Positions 29,675 through 38,827 of a DNA stretch of 64,000 nt are shown here, in pieces. The position numbers were made by a program, and so were the translations under genes. How positions within the stretch are numbered: position 1 is the first letter of the stretch; each line of letters starts with the position of its first letter. The stretch is from assembly GCA_902500805.1 (NCBI GenBank), contig CABVSA010000002.1:117469-181468 (forward strand), in the 5' to 3' direction. The notes below the pieces were generated by a model that saw nothing but the letters and a program-made list of their open reading frames with translations, was not told the DNA's origin and did not search any database. The DNA is from an uncultured Nitrospira sp. (lineage in GTDB: Bacteria > Nitrospirota > Nitrospiria > Nitrospirales > Nitrospiraceae).

Positions 29675-29882
29675 CCGTTAGTGGACGCTTGATGGTAACG
29701 ATTCCCCGGACACATGCATAACCGAAGACGGCTGGTATCTCCATGCTGAAGCAGTTCAAATAGACTTTCCCAATAAGACTGTATGTAACGAAGACGAAGT
29801 ATCTGCTCTGTGCCGTTCCGTGAGCCGTTGACCTGCTCCGGTCGGCGTCACCGGGCAAGTCTCAAGATCCCGCGCAACGATC

Positions 29883-31340
29883 ATGCAGCCAACCGACCGA
29901 CCAACGGAACCACGCTTTCCGGAACAACGTTCTCGTCCAGCAGATCGTGATATTTTGCGCGAAGTCCTTCGTGATCAGACCGAGCGGGGTCAGACCAAGT
30001 CGGACATTGTCATTCAATCGGTTCAGAAGTTGCTGCGTCGGGGGGCGATCGCAAACTTGTCAAAAATGTTGGGGCGTATGCATCCGGCGGATATTGCCAA
30101 AGCCGTGACGCATCTCTCCTCACCGAAGGAGAAACGGGAAATTTTCGAGTTGGTTCGCGGGGGGAAGCGCGGGCAGGTACTCAGCGAGCTGGACGGGGAG
30201 AGTATCCAGCAGGTACTCGCGGATCTGCTTCACTCCGATATTGCCTGGCTCTTGAAGGAGCTTGGTCCTGACGATGTTGCCCATATTCTCGGGTTTCTCC
30301 CGGAGGAACGCAGTAAGGAAGTGTTGGCCCTGATGAAGACGGAGGATTCGACCGAGGTGGCCGACATTCTCCGATACCCCAAAGATACAGCCGGCGCCAT
30401 CATGACCACGGAATTCTTTTCCCTGCCTGAGGATGCCACGGCCCAGGAAGCCATACGCCGGTTGCAACAGGCAACTGATGCGGAAATGGTGTTCTATATC
30501 TATGTGACGGACAAGGATGATCGCCTAGTCGGCGTTCTTTCGCTTCGGCAGCTTCTCACGGTGCCTCCCACCACTCCGCTGAAAAACATCATGACGCGGG
30601 AGGCTATGAGCGTCAGCATTGATATGGATCAGGAAGAGGTGGCGAGGCAGGTGGCCAATTATAACTTGTTGGCGATTCCGGTCGTGGAGCGAGACGGGAA
30701 GCTTGTCGGGATTATCACGGTTGATGACGTGGTCGATGTCATCCGTGAAGAAGCGACCGAGGATATGTTGAAGATGGCCGGCGCCATTGAAGAAGATACG
30801 ACTTCAAAGTCATCGAGCATCGCATCAGCCAGGCTCCGATTGCCGTGGCTATTTACTAACCTTGTGGGGAGTCTGCTGTCCGGCGCAATTCTTTGGTATT
30901 TCCGTTATACCGTTCAAGAAGTTGTGGCTATTGTGAGTTTTATTCCCGTCATTGCGGCGATGGGTGGTAATGTCGGCTTGCAATCATCAACGTTGATTAT
31001 TCGTGGATTGGCCACCGGTTCCGTTGAGCTCACCCATGTCTGGCCGGTGTTTTTTCGTGAGGCGAAGGTCGGGTTAGTAATGGGGTTGGCGTGCGGAGTG
31101 ACGTTGACGCTGGTTGCGTGGGTCTTGCATCAAGGGTTTCTGGGGATGGTCGTGGGCGTTTCTCTGATCATCGCCTTTTTTGTCTCGACCAGTATGGCGA
31201 CGATTATGCCGATTATCCTGAAACGCATGGGGGTAGATCCTGCCGTCGCGGCCGGTCCCTTTGTGACGACGGCGAATGATATCACGGGGATTTCTATTTA
31301 TTTGACGTTGGCCACGCTATTCTTGGAGTATCTCCGATGA
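29883..31340 (+). CDS. mgtE: Magnesium transporter MgtE
   Basis: A 485-residue channel. It has an N-terminal helical superhelix domain (about 45-155), a pair of CBS domains (about 160-300, with M-T-T-E-F and M-T-R-E-A-M-S-V), a plug helix, and five transmembrane segments (about 320-485) with the P-V-I-A-A-M-G-G-N-V-G-L-Q-S-S-T pore signature. It takes up Mg2+ and is gated by cytosolic Mg2+ through the N and CBS domains. There is no obvious Mg riboswitch in the 208-bp leader. A 9-bp inverted repeat begins at its stop codon. Confidence 0.96.
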   Translation: MQPTDRPTEPRFPEQRSRPADRDILREVLRDQTERGQTKSDIVIQSVQKLLRRGAIANLSKMLGRMHPADIAKAVTHLSSPKEKREIFELVRGGKRGQVLSELDGESIQQVLADLLHSDIAWLLKELGPDDVAHILGFLPEERSKEVLALMKTEDSTEVADILRYPKDTAGAIMTTEFFSLPEDATAQEAIRRLQQATDAEMVFYIYVTDKDDRLVGVLSLRQLLTVPPTTPLKNIMTREAMSVSIDMDQEEVARQVANYNLLAIPVVERDGKLVGIITVDDVVDVIREEATEDMLKMAGAIEEDTTSKSSSIASARLRLPWLFTNLVGSLLSGAILWYFRYTVQEVVAIVSFIPVIAAMGGNVGLQSSTLIIRGLATGSVELTHVWPVFFREAKVGLVMGLACGVTLTLVAWVLHQGFLGMVVGVSLIIAFFVSTSMATIMPIILKRMGVDPAVAAGPFVTTANDITGISIYLTLATLFLEYLR

Positions 31341-31376
31341 CACAATTCAGCAGGTCGTCAGGATATGATTGTGTCA
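31338..31376. promoter_or_regulatory. Perfect 9-bp inverted repeat between mgtE and recO
   Basis: TGACACAAT (31,338-31,346, starting at the mgtE stop codon) is exactly complementary to ATTGTGTCA (31,368-31,376), with a 21-base spacer. There is no U-run after it, so it is not a typical intrinsic terminator. It could be an operator-type dyad or an mRNA processing hairpin upstream of recO. Function is not shown. Confidence 0.45.
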
Positions 31377-31392
31377 GGGGTGAAAGGGATAT

Positions 31393-32151
31393 GTGCCGCT
31401 CATAAAAGCAACGGCGATCGTTTTGCGGAGTCGTAAGTGGGGAGATGCCGATCGAATCGTCACATTTTATTCGAAGGAGAAGGGCAAGATCGGAGGCGTG
31501 GCTCGTGGTGCGCGTCGACCCAAAAGCCGTTTTGGTGCTGCACTTGAGCCATTCAGTCTGTGCCGGTTGAATCTTTTTGAAAAGGCCGGTGATTCGCTCT
31601 TGCGGGTTTCGCAGGTTGATCTTGTCAGGTCTTCCCAGAAGTTGCGGGAATCTCTCAGTCTGATAGATTCGGCGGCACGGATGGTCAACGTGGTGGCCGC
31701 GATCACTCCGGATGGCGATCCGGATCGGCTCTTGTTTGATACGCTCGAGCAGGGGCTTGCATCGCTTCACGAGAGTGAAGACCCAGCCTTTACGGCTCTC
31801 CTTTTCCAAATTCGGTTACTGGGTGTCACAGGATTTCGCCCACAGACCGACCATTGTGCCGCGTGTGGGAAAGCACATTTTGTAGGTGAACCTCAGTTTT
31901 CCCCACTTGCAGGGGGGCTTGTGTGTTTATCATGCGCGGCGCACCAGCGAGTTCGTTGTATCGCGCTCTCGCGCGGAAGCCTTTCATTTCTCCAACAGGC
32001 GATTCGTCTTGATCCTGCCATCGTGACACGGTTGCGAGCCAGTGGACAAGTGCGAGGCGAAGTAGAGGCGGCGATCGAAGGGTATGTGACGGTTGTGGCC
32101 GGTAAACGGCTCCCATCAGCGAACTTTCTATCGATTACCGTGTCGTCCTAA
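31393..32151 (+). CDS. recO: DNA repair protein RecO
   Basis: A 252-residue protein starting at GTG with AAGGGAT upstream. It has the N-terminal OB fold (K-A-T-A-I-V-L-R-S-R, F-Y-S-K-E-K-G-K, V-A-R-G-A-R-R-P-K-S-R) and a C-terminal helical part with the zinc site C-A-A-C-G-K and L-V-C-L-S-C. RecO helps load RecA on SSB-coated DNA in the RecFOR pathway. It sits after mgtE and before a DUF971 gene, in the same direction. Confidence 0.94.
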   Translation: MPLIKATAIVLRSRKWGDADRIVTFYSKEKGKIGGVARGARRPKSRFGAALEPFSLCRLNLFEKAGDSLLRVSQVDLVRSSQKLRESLSLIDSAARMVNVVAAITPDGDPDRLLFDTLEQGLASLHESEDPAFTALLFQIRLLGVTGFRPQTDHCAACGKAHFVGEPQFSPLAGGLVCLSCAAHQRVRCIALSRGSLSFLQQAIRLDPAIVTRLRASGQVRGEVEAAIEGYVTVVAGKRLPSANFLSITVSS

Positions 32152-32175
32152 GCGCGTTCAGAGGGAGGAGTGGGT

Positions 32176-32532
32176 ATGACTACCGCGACAGTAGAGCCTC
32201 GGGATATGGAGTGGCTTGAGAAGGGTGTATTGGGAATTCAATGGAGTGACGGCCATCAGGCGATGTATCCGGTCCGTTCTCTTCGGCAGCATTGTCCCTG
32301 CGCGGCCTGTGTCGACGAATGGACGGGGGAGCGCCGTCTTCAGGCTGACGATGTCCCGTTGTTGATCATGCTGCAGGATATTCAACCGGTTGGGCGCTAT
32401 GCGCTTCAGTTCAAGTGGAGCGATGGCCATGATACGGGAATATATTCCTACACGTTGCTTAGGGCATTGTGTCAGTGTAAGGCCTGTCAACCGGTTAAGC
32501 CGATCGAAGTCAAGTCTAGGCGGCTTCTGTGA
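32176..32532 (+). CDS. DUF971 (gamma-butyrobetaine hydroxylase-like N-terminal domain) protein
   Basis: A 118-residue protein. The ATG at 32,176 has GGAGG seven bases upstream; a GTG two codons earlier is less likely. Family features are I-Q-W-S-D-G-H, Y-P-V-R-S-L-R, C-P-C-A-A-C-V-D-E and the closing F-K-W-S-D-G-H-D-T-G-I-Y-S-Y. Four cysteines (C-P-C-x-x-C and later C-Q-C-K-A-C) suggest metal or Fe-S binding; DUF971 proteins have been linked to iron-sulfur proteins and Mrp-type ATPases. A Cys-rich C-terminal extension is present. Confidence 0.88.
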   Translation: MTTATVEPRDMEWLEKGVLGIQWSDGHQAMYPVRSLRQHCPCAACVDEWTGERRLQADDVPLLIMLQDIQPVGRYALQFKWSDGHDTGIYSYTLLRALCQCKACQPVKPIEVKSRRLL

Positions 32533-32546
32533 GGGGAGATGACGAC

Positions 32547-33020
32547 ATGATACATAGCGTTAGCGCTCCGATGAAAACCATACTGAGCGTGTTCGCGGTT
32601 GTAGGATTCGTGCTCTTGCTCGGATGCAAAAGTATGCCGACACTGGAGCAGCAAGAGCAGCTGGTTCAAGGAGAAAGTCTTGTACCAAATCAAATCACCA
32701 GCAGGGCCGTTGTAAATGCGTGGGGAGGGCCTCCTTTCTACCATAGCGAGTTCGCCTACTTTTTTGTGATGCCAGATTTGAGTATTATTCCTCGATCCCG
32801 AGTAGCTACGGGTGAGGTGCCGAAAGGGTGGGGCGGTGGGGTTCATGCAGGCGAAAGTGTCTACTTCGCCTACCCCGATCGAGGCTGGTTGCTGGTCTTT
32901 TTTGATGAGCGCCTTGTCTACAGAGAAAAGCTCCAACCCGATGAGTTACGGACATTGGCAAAAGGTTGGGCCTATGAGGCTCGATTCAAGACCGGGATTG
33001 ACGAATCTTCACGCCCATAG
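32547..33020 (+). CDS. Predicted lipoprotein of unknown function
   Basis: A 157-residue protein. The ATG at 32,547 has GAGGGGAG eight bases upstream; a later ATG at 32,571 would give a shorter, classic lipoprotein signal. The lipobox L-L-L-G-C places the lipidated Cys at residue 27. The mature part has a W-G-G-P-P motif and aromatic-rich beta segments (Y-F-F-V-M-P). It could be a small outer-membrane lipoprotein. It lies 14 bp after the DUF971 gene. I do not recognise the family. Confidence 0.8.
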   Translation: MIHSVSAPMKTILSVFAVVGFVLLLGCKSMPTLEQQEQLVQGESLVPNQITSRAVVNAWGGPPFYHSEFAYFFVMPDLSIIPRSRVATGEVPKGWGGGVHAGESVYFAYPDRGWLLVFFDERLVYREKLQPDELRTLAKGWAYEARFKTGIDESSRP

Positions 33021-33040
33021 GTTGTCCCTGATTATCCCAC

Positions 33041-34543
33041 ATGGCGTTGAAAACATCAGATAGCTTGCACATCGTGATGGCCTCCTCCGAGGCGGTTCCG
33101 TATGCGAAAACGGGTGGACTTGCCGATGTGGTGGGCGCGTTGTCCATGGCCCTCGCGAAGTCAGGGTATCAGGTCACCGTATTACTGCCGGGTTATCGGA
33201 CTCAATTAGCTCAGAAGGACCGTCGGATCGCCATGCAATTCTCGGTGCCTGTGGGGCAGAGGCCGATGGATGTTTCTATCGAAGAGGAATATCTGACGGT
33301 GACCGGTGCATTACATCACGTGAGAGTGTTATTCGTGTGTCATGACCCGTACTTCGACCGTCCGGGACCCTATCAACAAGATCATCATGACTATCCGGAT
33401 AACCTTGACCGATTCACCTTGTTCTGTCGCGCAGTCATTCAAGTGATGCATATCTTAGTGGACGTACAGCGGGAGAAGATTGATATCCTGCACCTTCATG
33501 ATTGGCAGACCGCACTGTGCGCTGTCTATCTCAAGGCACTCGCACATGAACACAACAGTCTTCAGTCGATCAAGACGTTGTTGACTGTACATAACCTCGG
33601 CTATCAGGGGATATTCTCAGGTCAGGAGTTCATGAAAACCGGCCTTCCTTCAGCGTTGTTCTCACTGAGTGGCCTTGAGTTCTACGGAGCAATTAATTGT
33701 TTGAAGGGGGGCATCATCTTTTCCGACGCTGTTTCCACTGTAAGTCCCACCTATGCAAGGGAGATCTTAACGGCAGAATATGGGTGTGGTCTTGAAGGTG
33801 TGCTGGCAAGCCGTAGGGATGATGTAATCGGTGTTACCAACGGAATTGATGAGGCTGCGTGGGATCCCGCGCATGATGCCTATCTACCGGCGAAGTACCA
33901 CGCCAATGACCTATCGGGAAAACAGACGTGCAAGCGAGCGTTACAGCAAGAGCTAGGGTTGCCGATTCTTGATGTGCCACTGGTGGCTGTCATTGGTCGG
34001 TTGACGTTCCAAAAAGGATTTGATCTGTTGCTTGAGATTCTTCCGGAGCTGATGGCTCTCGATCTCCAGTTGGCTGTATTGGGTACTGGCGATGCTCACT
34101 TGGAACAAGGGTTCATTGCGGCAAAGGAGAAGTATGCTCGCAGGATCGGTCTCCATCTTGGTTTTGACGAGGGGCTAGCCCATCGTATCGAGGCAGGTTC
34201 AGACCTGCTGATCATGCCGTCTCGTTACGAGCCCTGCGGACTAAGCCAGCTCTATAGTCTGCGATATGGGACGGTTCCGATCGTGCGGCGTACAGGGGGA
34301 TTGGCTGATACTGTTGTTCCCTTTCGTCCGTCAACAATCAAATCAAAAACCGCAACAGGGTTTCATTTTATTGATCCCTCTCCCGATGCCTTGCTCTCAG
34401 CGATTCTGCTCGCGCTTCATGCTTATGAGGAGCAGGAGGTTTGGCGCTCATTGGTGACTGCGGGAATGAAAGCAGACCTCTCGTGGGATCAATCGGCAAG
34501 GGTCTATGCAGATTTATATCGTCAGTTGCGGGATGGGAGGTGA
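33041..34543 (+). CDS. glgA: Glycogen synthase (ADP-glucose type) GlgA
   Basis: A 500-residue GT5 enzyme. It has the ADP-glucose-binding K-T-G-G-L-A-D-V-V-G-A-L near the N-terminus, the middle T-V-H-N-L-G-Y-Q-G, and the GT-B C-terminal signatures V-I-G-R-L-T-F-Q-K-G-F-D and R-Y-E-P-C-G-L-S-Q-L-Y-S-L-R-Y-G-T. It elongates the alpha-1,4 glucan that GlgB (8,077-10,287) branches. No ADP-glucose pyrophosphorylase gene is in the window. The upstream ribosome-binding site is weak. It ends 10 bp from the convergent lipoprotein gene. Confidence 0.96.
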   Translation: MALKTSDSLHIVMASSEAVPYAKTGGLADVVGALSMALAKSGYQVTVLLPGYRTQLAQKDRRIAMQFSVPVGQRPMDVSIEEEYLTVTGALHHVRVLFVCHDPYFDRPGPYQQDHHDYPDNLDRFTLFCRAVIQVMHILVDVQREKIDILHLHDWQTALCAVYLKALAHEHNSLQSIKTLLTVHNLGYQGIFSGQEFMKTGLPSALFSLSGLEFYGAINCLKGGIIFSDAVSTVSPTYAREILTAEYGCGLEGVLASRRDDVIGVTNGIDEAAWDPAHDAYLPAKYHANDLSGKQTCKRALQQELGLPILDVPLVAVIGRLTFQKGFDLLLEILPELMALDLQLAVLGTGDAHLEQGFIAAKEKYARRIGLHLGFDEGLAHRIEAGSDLLIMPSRYEPCGLSQLYSLRYGTVPIVRRTGGLADTVVPFRPSTIKSKTATGFHFIDPSPDALLSAILLALHAYEEQEVWRSLVTAGMKADLSWDQSARVYADLYRQLRDGR

Positions 34544-34553
34544 GGCGAATCGG

Positions 34554-35060
34554 CTAACGTGTATTGAATGAGATGGTGAGCCCTTGCTCAATCTTTGCTA
34601 ACAAGGTTTTTGCCTTCACAGCGTAGTAGGAGTGTTGCCCTTCATGAAGTCTGATAATCGAAACAAAAAGATCCCGTGCAACTTCAAGATATCCCTGGTT
34701 AAACGCAAGCTCACCAGTATGGAGGGCGCAGGCTGAAGTCATCGCCTTAACGTCCACTGCCACTCGGTTGGTCGGGGTTGAAACCAGATGAGCAATTCGG
34801 TTTGGCAGTGGCAAAATGAACCCACTTTTCTCCTGACCATGAAGACTTGCTGCTCGGAGTTGGTCCAAGTTTGCTGTAGCTTTAGACAAATCTGATGTCG
34901 ATTTGCAGTCGCCGTACGCGTTCCACAATGAGGCGAAACCACTGTCTCTCACCTCGCTAGTGTGGGAGGAAGGCGTAGTTGTGCATCCAGAGAAGAGGAA
35001 AGCTACGCCAAACAACCCGAACACCATAACTGCCAGAGTCCCGTTAGATCCAAATCGCAT
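34554..35060 (-). CDS. Predicted lipoprotein of unknown function
   Basis: A 168-residue protein with a lipoprotein signal (hydrophobic residues 9-23, lipobox L-F-S-G-C, Cys26) and a Ser/Thr-rich linker. The mature part is mainly helical, with a TPR-like stretch (A-F-N-Q-G-Y-L-E-V-A-R-D-L-F) in the last third. GGAGGTGA lies seven bases upstream of the ATG. The gene is convergent with glgA and next to the LuxR-type regulator on the same strand. No family is recognised. Confidence 0.8.
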   Translation of the reverse strand: MRFGSNGTLAVMVFGLFGVAFLFSGCTTTPSSHTSEVRDSGFASLWNAYGDCKSTSDLSKATANLDQLRAASLHGQEKSGFILPLPNRIAHLVSTPTNRVAVDVKAMTSACALHTGELAFNQGYLEVARDLFVSIIRLHEGQHSYYAVKAKTLLAKIEQGLTISFNTR

Positions 35061-35253
35061 TGAACTATCACCTCCGCTAGGATTTGATTAGATTTAATGC
35101 AAATCACGGGCCGGTAGTTGTTTCCTTGAAACATGTTGAAAAGTAACAGAAAATAAATTACTTGTCCTGGTCAGATCGTTGTAATTTCGCTGCACTGTGT
35201 TGTTTGTGTAACAGCGGGAGGAGAATGAAAGGGGGCGCTATGTGAGGAGCTGG

Positions 35254-35862
35254 TTAAGCGTTAAATATTTGGACAAGGATGCCAGTCCTTGTGGTGGAAT
35301 TAGTTTTTCGCATGATGTGCTTAATGTGCTCTTTGACGGTTTGTTCGGTAATCTGTAAGGCGTTAGCAATCTCTTTATTTGTCCAGCCTTTTGCGAGGTG
35401 TTCCACCACGGATTGCTCCCGGTTGGTGAGCTGGAAACGTTCTCGTGCATGTTCTGCATTCAGGTTCTGTTTTCGCCCGAGCTCTTCCATGGTTACCACA
35501 AGTCGGGCGTGTTGAATCCCGCCTCGATCTGGCAAGCCAAAGCCTCTTAGTAGGATGGGCTGATTGGGATCACCTGTTACGCGCTTGAGTTCAAACTGTT
35601 CCCAATCCTTAGCTTCTGTTCGTATGTGGAGGGCTTTGATGATCTCTGTACACAGCTCAGTCAGAGCTGTTGGGAGTATTCCGCGAGCCGAGACAGTCGT
35701 AGTACCTCCATGTTCAACCGCAGTGATCTTTTTGGCGAGCTCAGTCGCCTGTCGATTCATGTGGAGTAGTTGCATGGATGTCGATAGTACGACAATCCCA
35801 GCGCCTGCTCTCTGATCGGCAAGCACATCGGTTTGTTCGGTTCCTTTTAGTGATTCAGTCAT
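35254..35862 (-). CDS. LuxR/FixJ-type transcriptional regulator with a PAS-like sensory domain
   Basis: A 202-residue protein. The N-terminal about 130 residues have the PAS-like pattern A-G-I-V-V-L-S-T-S-M-Q-L-L-H-M-N. The C-terminal HTH (about 142-200) matches the GerE/LuxR family: L-T-N-R-E-Q-S-V-V-E-H-L-A-K-G, T-N-K-E-I-A-N-A-L, T-V-K-E-H-I-K-H-I-M-R-K. There is no receiver domain, so the input is probably a ligand or protein sensed by the PAS-like part. It is transcribed away from the polysaccharide locus across a 966-bp gene-free region and is a reasonable candidate to control that locus; this is inference from position. Confidence 0.9.
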   Translation of the reverse strand: MTESLKGTEQTDVLADQRAGAGIVVLSTSMQLLHMNRQATELAKKITAVEHGGTTTVSARGILPTALTELCTEIIKALHIRTEAKDWEQFELKRVTGDPNQPILLRGFGLPDRGGIQHARLVVTMEELGRKQNLNAEHARERFQLTNREQSVVEHLAKGWTNKEIANALQITEQTVKEHIKHIMRKTNSTTRTGILVQIFNA

Positions 35863-36828
35863 AAAGCTAGATTACCGCTATGATATGTAAACTTGGGGCG
35901 CAGTGGATTAGGGGGTACCTCGGTGTCTGGATCCCACTAGCATGATACCGGAATAGTACCTAACCCTTTCGAGGGAGTCAACACATACTGTTGAAAAAGC
36001 AGCATGCGGGATTGATATTGTTGACGTGGATGTCAGTGCACAATGCCCTCCAGCTCAGTTTGACATGAGTGACCGAACGATTTTGACAATCGAGTGGGTA
36101 TAGGACCTGGCCGGTTAGAATTACTATTGCGCGTCCAGCGAGGGCACAGCTCAAGAAACCAAATGTGGAATCATGCGTCGTAAGCGTGCTCAGGAAACCT
36201 TGAGCGGTGCAGGGGCGGTACGCTCGATGTTTGATTGACTCTAAGTGCTGGTTATTTCTTGTGTTTGCATGAGGTGTTGGAACGATTAATAACTTGCTTC
36301 GCTGCGCGATCTCACTCGTGGGTCTAGTTGTACGTGTATGAAATGGGTGTTCTTTTTGTGATTACATGGTAAGTATTGAGCGGTAGGCTGCATAGGCATC
36401 AGTAACAAAAGACATTAAGTCTGGTACTATTATATTCCGAGAGGTGATTGTTCGCTTTGAGAAGGTTTCGATGTACGTGTTGTCAGGGTTTTGAGGCTAG
36501 GCTCGTCAGTTCAGAGAGGGCTCGATTTATCTTCATGGAGTGGTCTGCTGTGTCAGGGGCTGGAATCTTGATGATGTTGATGAGTCAGTAGCGTTTCAAC
36601 GGTGAAGAAAGTACTTCTTTGCATCTTGCAAGTGATTGGTTCGGTAGGGAGGCATTCAGCACTCGATCGAAGTCTGAACTAGGTTATGAACTTGTAAACA
36701 TCAAGTCCAGTAGAGTGTTTTATTCATTGATAACACAAACGTTGGGAAACTACTGGGTCAAGTCAGAATAGAATGAACGTGAGATATAGGCACATCATGG
36801 GTCGTGTTATGAACAGGAGGAACTAGGC
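35863..36828. other. 966-bp gene-free region between the LuxR-type regulator and the polysaccharide locus
   Basis: No convincing coding frame is seen on either strand. The stretch is more AT-rich than its surroundings. At 36,188-36,205 GCTCAGG can pair with CCTTGAGC, while TTGAGCG (36,200-36,206) can instead pair with CGCTCGA (36,221-36,227), so two mutually exclusive hairpins are possible. AGGAGG at the right end is the ribosome-binding site of the GTG-started cytidylyltransferase gene. It probably holds the promoters of the divergent genes and a long 5' leader for the locus. I could not identify a sigma-54 or other clear promoter consensus. Confidence 0.5.
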
Positions 36829-37602
36829 GTGAAAGCAGTCATTCTTGCTGGGGGAATGGGGACTCGACTTTTGGAGGAGACCGTTTTGCGACCGAAGCCT
36901 ATGGTTGAAATCGGGGGGAAGCCTATTCTGTGGCATATCATGAAGATTTATGCCGCCCATGGGATAAAAGAATTTGTTATAGGGCTCGGCTACAAGGGAG
37001 AGATGATCAAGGAGTACTTTCTCAACTTCTATGCCTTCAATAAAGATATTTCCGTCGATCTTGAAAGTGGGAAAACGACGATTCATGACGGTAAACAGCA
37101 TGAGGATTGGAAGGTTCACCTTGTTGACACTGGTCTATATACGCAGACGGGTGGGCGACTCAAACAACTGAAAAAGTGGATAGGCGAAAACGAAACGTTT
37201 CTATTTACGTATGGAGATGGGGTCTCAGATGTCGATATTCAAGCCACTATTAAGTTCCATAAGTCTCATGGAAAGTTAGCTACGGTGACGTCAGTCCTGC
37301 CTCCTTCCAGATTCGGACGGCTCGTATTCAATCACGATCACATCGTTGACTTCAAGGAGAAACCTCATGGCGAAGAAGGCTGGATCAACGGCGGTTTCTA
37401 TGTCCTTGAGCCTAAGGCCATTGACTACATTAAGGGAGATGAGACTGTGTGGGAGAGGGATCCGATCCTGCAGCTCACGAGAGATAATCAACTGATGGGC
37501 TATCGGCATGATCGTTTCTGGTCCTGTATGGATACTCTGAAAGAGAAGAATTATTTGGAGGAGCTATGGCAATCATCGAAGGCTCCCTGGAAGGTATGGT
37601 AA
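36829..37602 (+). CDS. rfbF: Glucose-1-phosphate cytidylyltransferase
   Basis: A 257-residue sugar nucleotidyltransferase starting at GTG with AGGAGG eight bases upstream. It has the N-terminal A-V-I-L-A-G-G-M-G-T-R-L, R-P-K-P-M-V-E-I-G-G-K-P-I-L-W-H-I, and T-Y-G-D-G-V-S-D-V-D, all typical of RfbF/DdhA, which makes CDP-glucose from CTP and glucose-1-phosphate. The usual partner RfbG (CDP-glucose 4,6-dehydratase) is not in the window. The following SDR gene may take that position or act on a later intermediate. First gene of the polysaccharide locus. Confidence 0.94.
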   Translation: MKAVILAGGMGTRLLEETVLRPKPMVEIGGKPILWHIMKIYAAHGIKEFVIGLGYKGEMIKEYFLNFYAFNKDISVDLESGKTTIHDGKQHEDWKVHLVDTGLYTQTGGRLKQLKKWIGENETFLFTYGDGVSDVDIQATIKFHKSHGKLATVTSVLPPSRFGRLVFNHDHIVDFKEKPHGEEGWINGGFYVLEPKAIDYIKGDETVWERDPILQLTRDNQLMGYRHDRFWSCMDTLKEKNYLEELWQSSKAPWKVW

Positions 37603-37722
37603 GGTGAGCTGCTAGGTAGATGAGACTCGTAACTCCCCAACCGTGTTTTTCTACTTTAAACTGCGACTTCAATCACTATCGGACTGCCACATTCGGGTAA
37701 TGTTTAGACCGAGGAAATGAAC

Positions 37723-38781
37723 ATGCGAATTCTGATCACAGGCAATATGGGATATGTTGGTCCTTTGGTTCTGCGTCGACTGCGAGAGTCGCATCCCGAG
37801 TCGACGCTAATAGGATACGATATCGGGTACTTTGCCCATTGTTTAACTGGTCCATCGCGGTTTCCTGAAAGCAGGGCAGATGTCCAGTATTTCGGGGACA
37901 TCAGACGGGTGCCTGAAAAGATTCTTCAGGGGGTTGATGCGATTGTGCATCTCTGTGCGATATCAAATGATCCGATGGGGGCCATTTTTGAAGACATTAC
38001 CCTTGATATCAATTATCGAGCAAGCATTGATCTGGCCGTCAAGGCAAAACAAGCCGGTGTCAAGGCGTTTGTATTCGCATCGAGCTGCAGTGTCTATGGC
38101 TTTGCAGAAGGAGGGCCTCGTCGAGAGGAAGATGAGCTTAATCCCCTCACAGCATACGCTAAGTCAAAGGTTAGTACTGAACGAGATTTGGCATCACTTG
38201 CTTCCGAATCGTTCACGGTAACCTGCCTCCGGTTTGCAACGGCATGCGGGATGAGTGATCGGTTGCGGCTGGATCTTGTGTTGAATGATTTTGTGGCTGG
38301 CGCGCTTGTGTCGAAGTGTATCAATATTCTCAGTGATGGGACGCCATGGCGGCCATTAATTCACGTGAGGGATATGGCGAGAGCCATCGATTGGGCGGTG
38401 CAGAGAGACCGTCGTGATGGCGGCGCGTTTCTGACGGTCAATGTAGGAAGCGATGCATGGAATTATCAAGTGAAGGATCTAGCCACGGCGGTCACTCAAC
38501 TTGTTCCCGATGTGGAAGTTTCGATTAACCGTGATGCGCAGCCCGATAAGCGATCCTACCGGGTTAACTTCGACAAATTCTCTAAGCTAGCGCAGGGATT
38601 TCTTCCTGCGGTCGATCTTCAGAGTGCCGTGAGGGATCTCCGTGATGGGCTGATGTCCATGGACTTTTGCGATCCTGATTTTCGGAAGGGCGAGTTGATA
38701 CGCTTGGTTACGTTAAGGCGACTGAGAGAAACTGATCATTTAACGGACCAGCTCGCATGGAAAGATCCGGTGGCTCGATGA
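37723..38781 (+). CDS. NAD-dependent epimerase/dehydratase (extended SDR)
   Basis: A 352-residue nucleotide-sugar SDR. The ATG at 37,723 has GAGG eight bases upstream; an ATG at 37,717 is too close to the site. It has a nucleotide-binding motif I-T-G-N-M-G-Y-V-G (second Gly of the usual G-x-x-G-x-x-G present), the S-S-C-S-V-Y-G strand and the catalytic Y-A-K-S-K. It belongs to the group of epimerases/dehydratases that act on NDP-sugars. It differs in sequence from classical CDP-glucose 4,6-dehydratases, so its exact reaction is open. It sits between rfbF and the C-methyltransferase gene. Confidence 0.88.
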   Translation: MRILITGNMGYVGPLVLRRLRESHPESTLIGYDIGYFAHCLTGPSRFPESRADVQYFGDIRRVPEKILQGVDAIVHLCAISNDPMGAIFEDITLDINYRASIDLAVKAKQAGVKAFVFASSCSVYGFAEGGPRREEDELNPLTAYAKSKVSTERDLASLASESFTVTCLRFATACGMSDRLRLDLVLNDFVAGALVSKCINILSDGTPWRPLIHVRDMARAIDWAVQRDRRDGGAFLTVNVGSDAWNYQVKDLATAVTQLVPDVEVSINRDAQPDKRSYRVNFDKFSKLAQGFLPAVDLQSAVRDLRDGLMSMDFCDPDFRKGELIRLVTLRRLRETDHLTDQLAWKDPVAR

Positions 38782-38827
38782 GAAGTCAACAGTGCGGCAT
38801 TGCTAAATTAAGGAAGGAGATCTCGGC

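Noticed and set aside
29675..29882. Magnesium riboswitch upstream of mgtE
   Set aside because: The 208-bp leader shows only a 5-bp inverted repeat (CCGGT/ACCGG) and lacks the M-box sequence features I would expect.
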